A stretch of DNA of 5,487 nucleotides from a bacterium (GTDB lineage Bacteria; Patescibacteriota; Minisyncoccia; Minisyncoccales; MHMH01): assembly GCA_030648815.1 (NCBI GenBank), contig JAUSHA010000057.1:1-5487 (forward strand). The letters are read 5' to 3'. Under the pieces are notes generated by a model. The model searched no databases, had not been told where the DNA came from, and saw nothing but the letters and a program-made list of their open reading frames with translations. The stretch's first letter is position 1. Every line of letters begins with the position of its first letter. The position numbers and the translations under genes are program-made. This document shows, piece by piece, positions 4,866-5,487 of this stretch.

Positions 4866-5487
4866 ATGGATAATATGCGCAATTTCGTAATAATAGCCCA
4901 TGTTGATCACGGAAAATCTACGTTAGCGGATCGTCTTTTGGAGTTGACGTCATCGGTGGAGGCTAAAAAAATGAGGCCGCAGTTTTTGGATTCCATGGAT
5001 TTGGAACAGGAGCGGGGCATCACCATCAAAATGCACCCCGTAATGATGCTTTGGCATCATGGAGGTCCTGAGCGAAGCGAAGGGCAGGTAAGGATGCAAT
5101 ATAAGAATTATGTTCTTAATTTAATTGACACTCCCGGGCATGTAGATTTCAATTACGAGGTTTCAAGAAGCTTGGCGGCCGTAGAAGGGGCCGTTTTACT
5201 GGTGGACGCCACCAAGGGCATTCAGGCCCAAACGATAGGCAACCTTGAGCTGGCCAAACAGCAGGGTTTGGTCATCATACCAGTGATCAATAAAATTGAT
5301 TTGCCCCAAGCCAGAATTGAACAAACCGAAAAAGAGATGGCCGACTTATTGAAGATTGATCCCTCGGAGATTATAAAGGTTTCCGGAAAAGACGGCACGA
5401 ACGTGGAGCAGATTCTGGAAGCCGTAGTTGCGAAAGTGCCATCACCGAAAATGGGCGGAAACCCGACGTCCGCCCAACTACGGGCGC
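4866..5487 (+). CDS. lepA: Elongation factor 4 (LepA), N-terminal G domain (3' end outside window)
   Basis: 207 residues are visible of a protein that is normally about 600. LepA is a ribosome-associated translational GTPase that back-translocates stalled ribosomes or helps initiation and assembly. All G motifs are present: AHVDHGKST (residues 11-19, G1), RGITIK with T53 (G2), DTPGH 88-92 (G3), NKID 142-145 (G4) and a G5-like SGK at 173-175 where SAK is usual. LDSMDLEQERGITIK is the LepA-type switch I. The stretch between GITIK and DTPGH has 32 residues against 21 in E. coli; the extra part contains HHGGPERSEGQ, encoded by a repeat-like sequence. A second start codon in frame lies at 4875. 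No Shine-Dalgarno is visible; TAAAAT at 4851-4856 could be a -10 that gives a leaderless mRNA, but this is weak. Confidence 0.96.
   Translation, partial: MDNMRNFVIIAHVDHGKSTLADRLLELTSSVEAKKMRPQFLDSMDLEQERGITIKMHPVMMLWHHGGPERSEGQVRMQYKNYVLNLIDTPGHVDFNYEVSRSLAAVEGAVLLVDATKGIQAQTIGNLELAKQQGLVIIPVINKIDLPQARIEQTEKEMADLLKIDPSEIIKVSGKDGTNVEQILEAVVAKVPSPKMGGNPTSAQLRA
5061..5087 (+). repeat. In-frame repeat-like insert in lepA
   Basis: The bases GGTCCTGAGCGAAGCGAAGG and the following GCAG code for GPERSEGQ. They can form an imperfect hairpin (GTCCT with AGGGC) and fall exactly where LepA has extra residues relative to E. coli. From memory, CCTGAGCGAAG-type sequences occur as dispersed short repeats in many uncultured bacterial genomes. 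No second full copy is present in this window. Confidence 0.55.
5453..5475. repeat. GC-rich palindrome in lepA
   Basis: GGGCGGA (5453-5459) pairs perfectly with TCCGCCC (5469-5475) around a 9-base loop. It encodes GGNPTSAQ, just after the PxPK motif that ends the G domain, where the linker is about three residues longer than usual. It could be a second small palindromic insertion. Confidence 0.45.

Noticed and set aside
1..5487. Possible alternative genetic code (UGA as Gly), since no complete gene here ends in TGA
   Set aside because: All complete genes use TAA or TAG, but none has an internal TGA and Gly is encoded by GGN as usual; five stop codons are too few to conclude anything.

Overview
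This window looks like a bacterial chromosome segment from an uncultured, small-genome lineage. My best guess is Patescibacteria/CPR, Parcubacteria-like. This is inference: the housekeeping proteins are recognisable but divergent, the transcription units are short and mostly carry their own promoter and terminator, small orphan proteins sit between core genes, and short GC-rich palindromes appear beside and inside genes. All complete genes read through with the standard genetic code. No phage, transposon or CRISPR signal was seen.

Left part (1-1562). A minus-strand operon holds coaD (phosphopantetheine adenylyltransferase) followed, with an 11-base overlap, by a GTG-started HD-superfamily phosphohydrolase of the COG4339 type that runs off the left edge. 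A divergent promoter pair with nearly coincident -35 boxes drives coaD leftward and an unrecognised 110-residue protein rightward. The latter converges on rnpB, with a bidirectional terminator between them.

Middle part (1572-2884). RNase P RNA (rnpB, minus strand, about 405 nt) has a near-consensus promoter and a 12-bp terminal helix. Upstream of it, on the same strand and separated by a terminator, is a gene of the orotidine 5'-phosphate decarboxylase fold. It lacks the usual catalytic Lys and Asp of the DxKxxD motif and the usual phosphate-binding Arg, so it is probably not an ordinary PyrF. Its promoter faces that of murJ and the two -10 boxes overlap.

Right part (2855-5487). murJ/mviN (lipid II flippase family, 544 aa) appears to be translated from a nearly leaderless mRNA. 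It is followed by a small orphan gene (73 aa) with its own promoter, ribosome binding site and terminator, then by the 5' part of lepA (elongation factor 4). The LepA G domain carries about 11 extra residues where a short repeat-like GC-rich sequence sits in frame.

Functionally the window mixes coenzyme A synthesis, tRNA 5' processing, cell-wall precursor export and translation. The genes do not form one pathway. The least explained items are the decarboxylase-like protein, the HD protein coupled to coaD, the two orphan small proteins and the palindromic insert in lepA.
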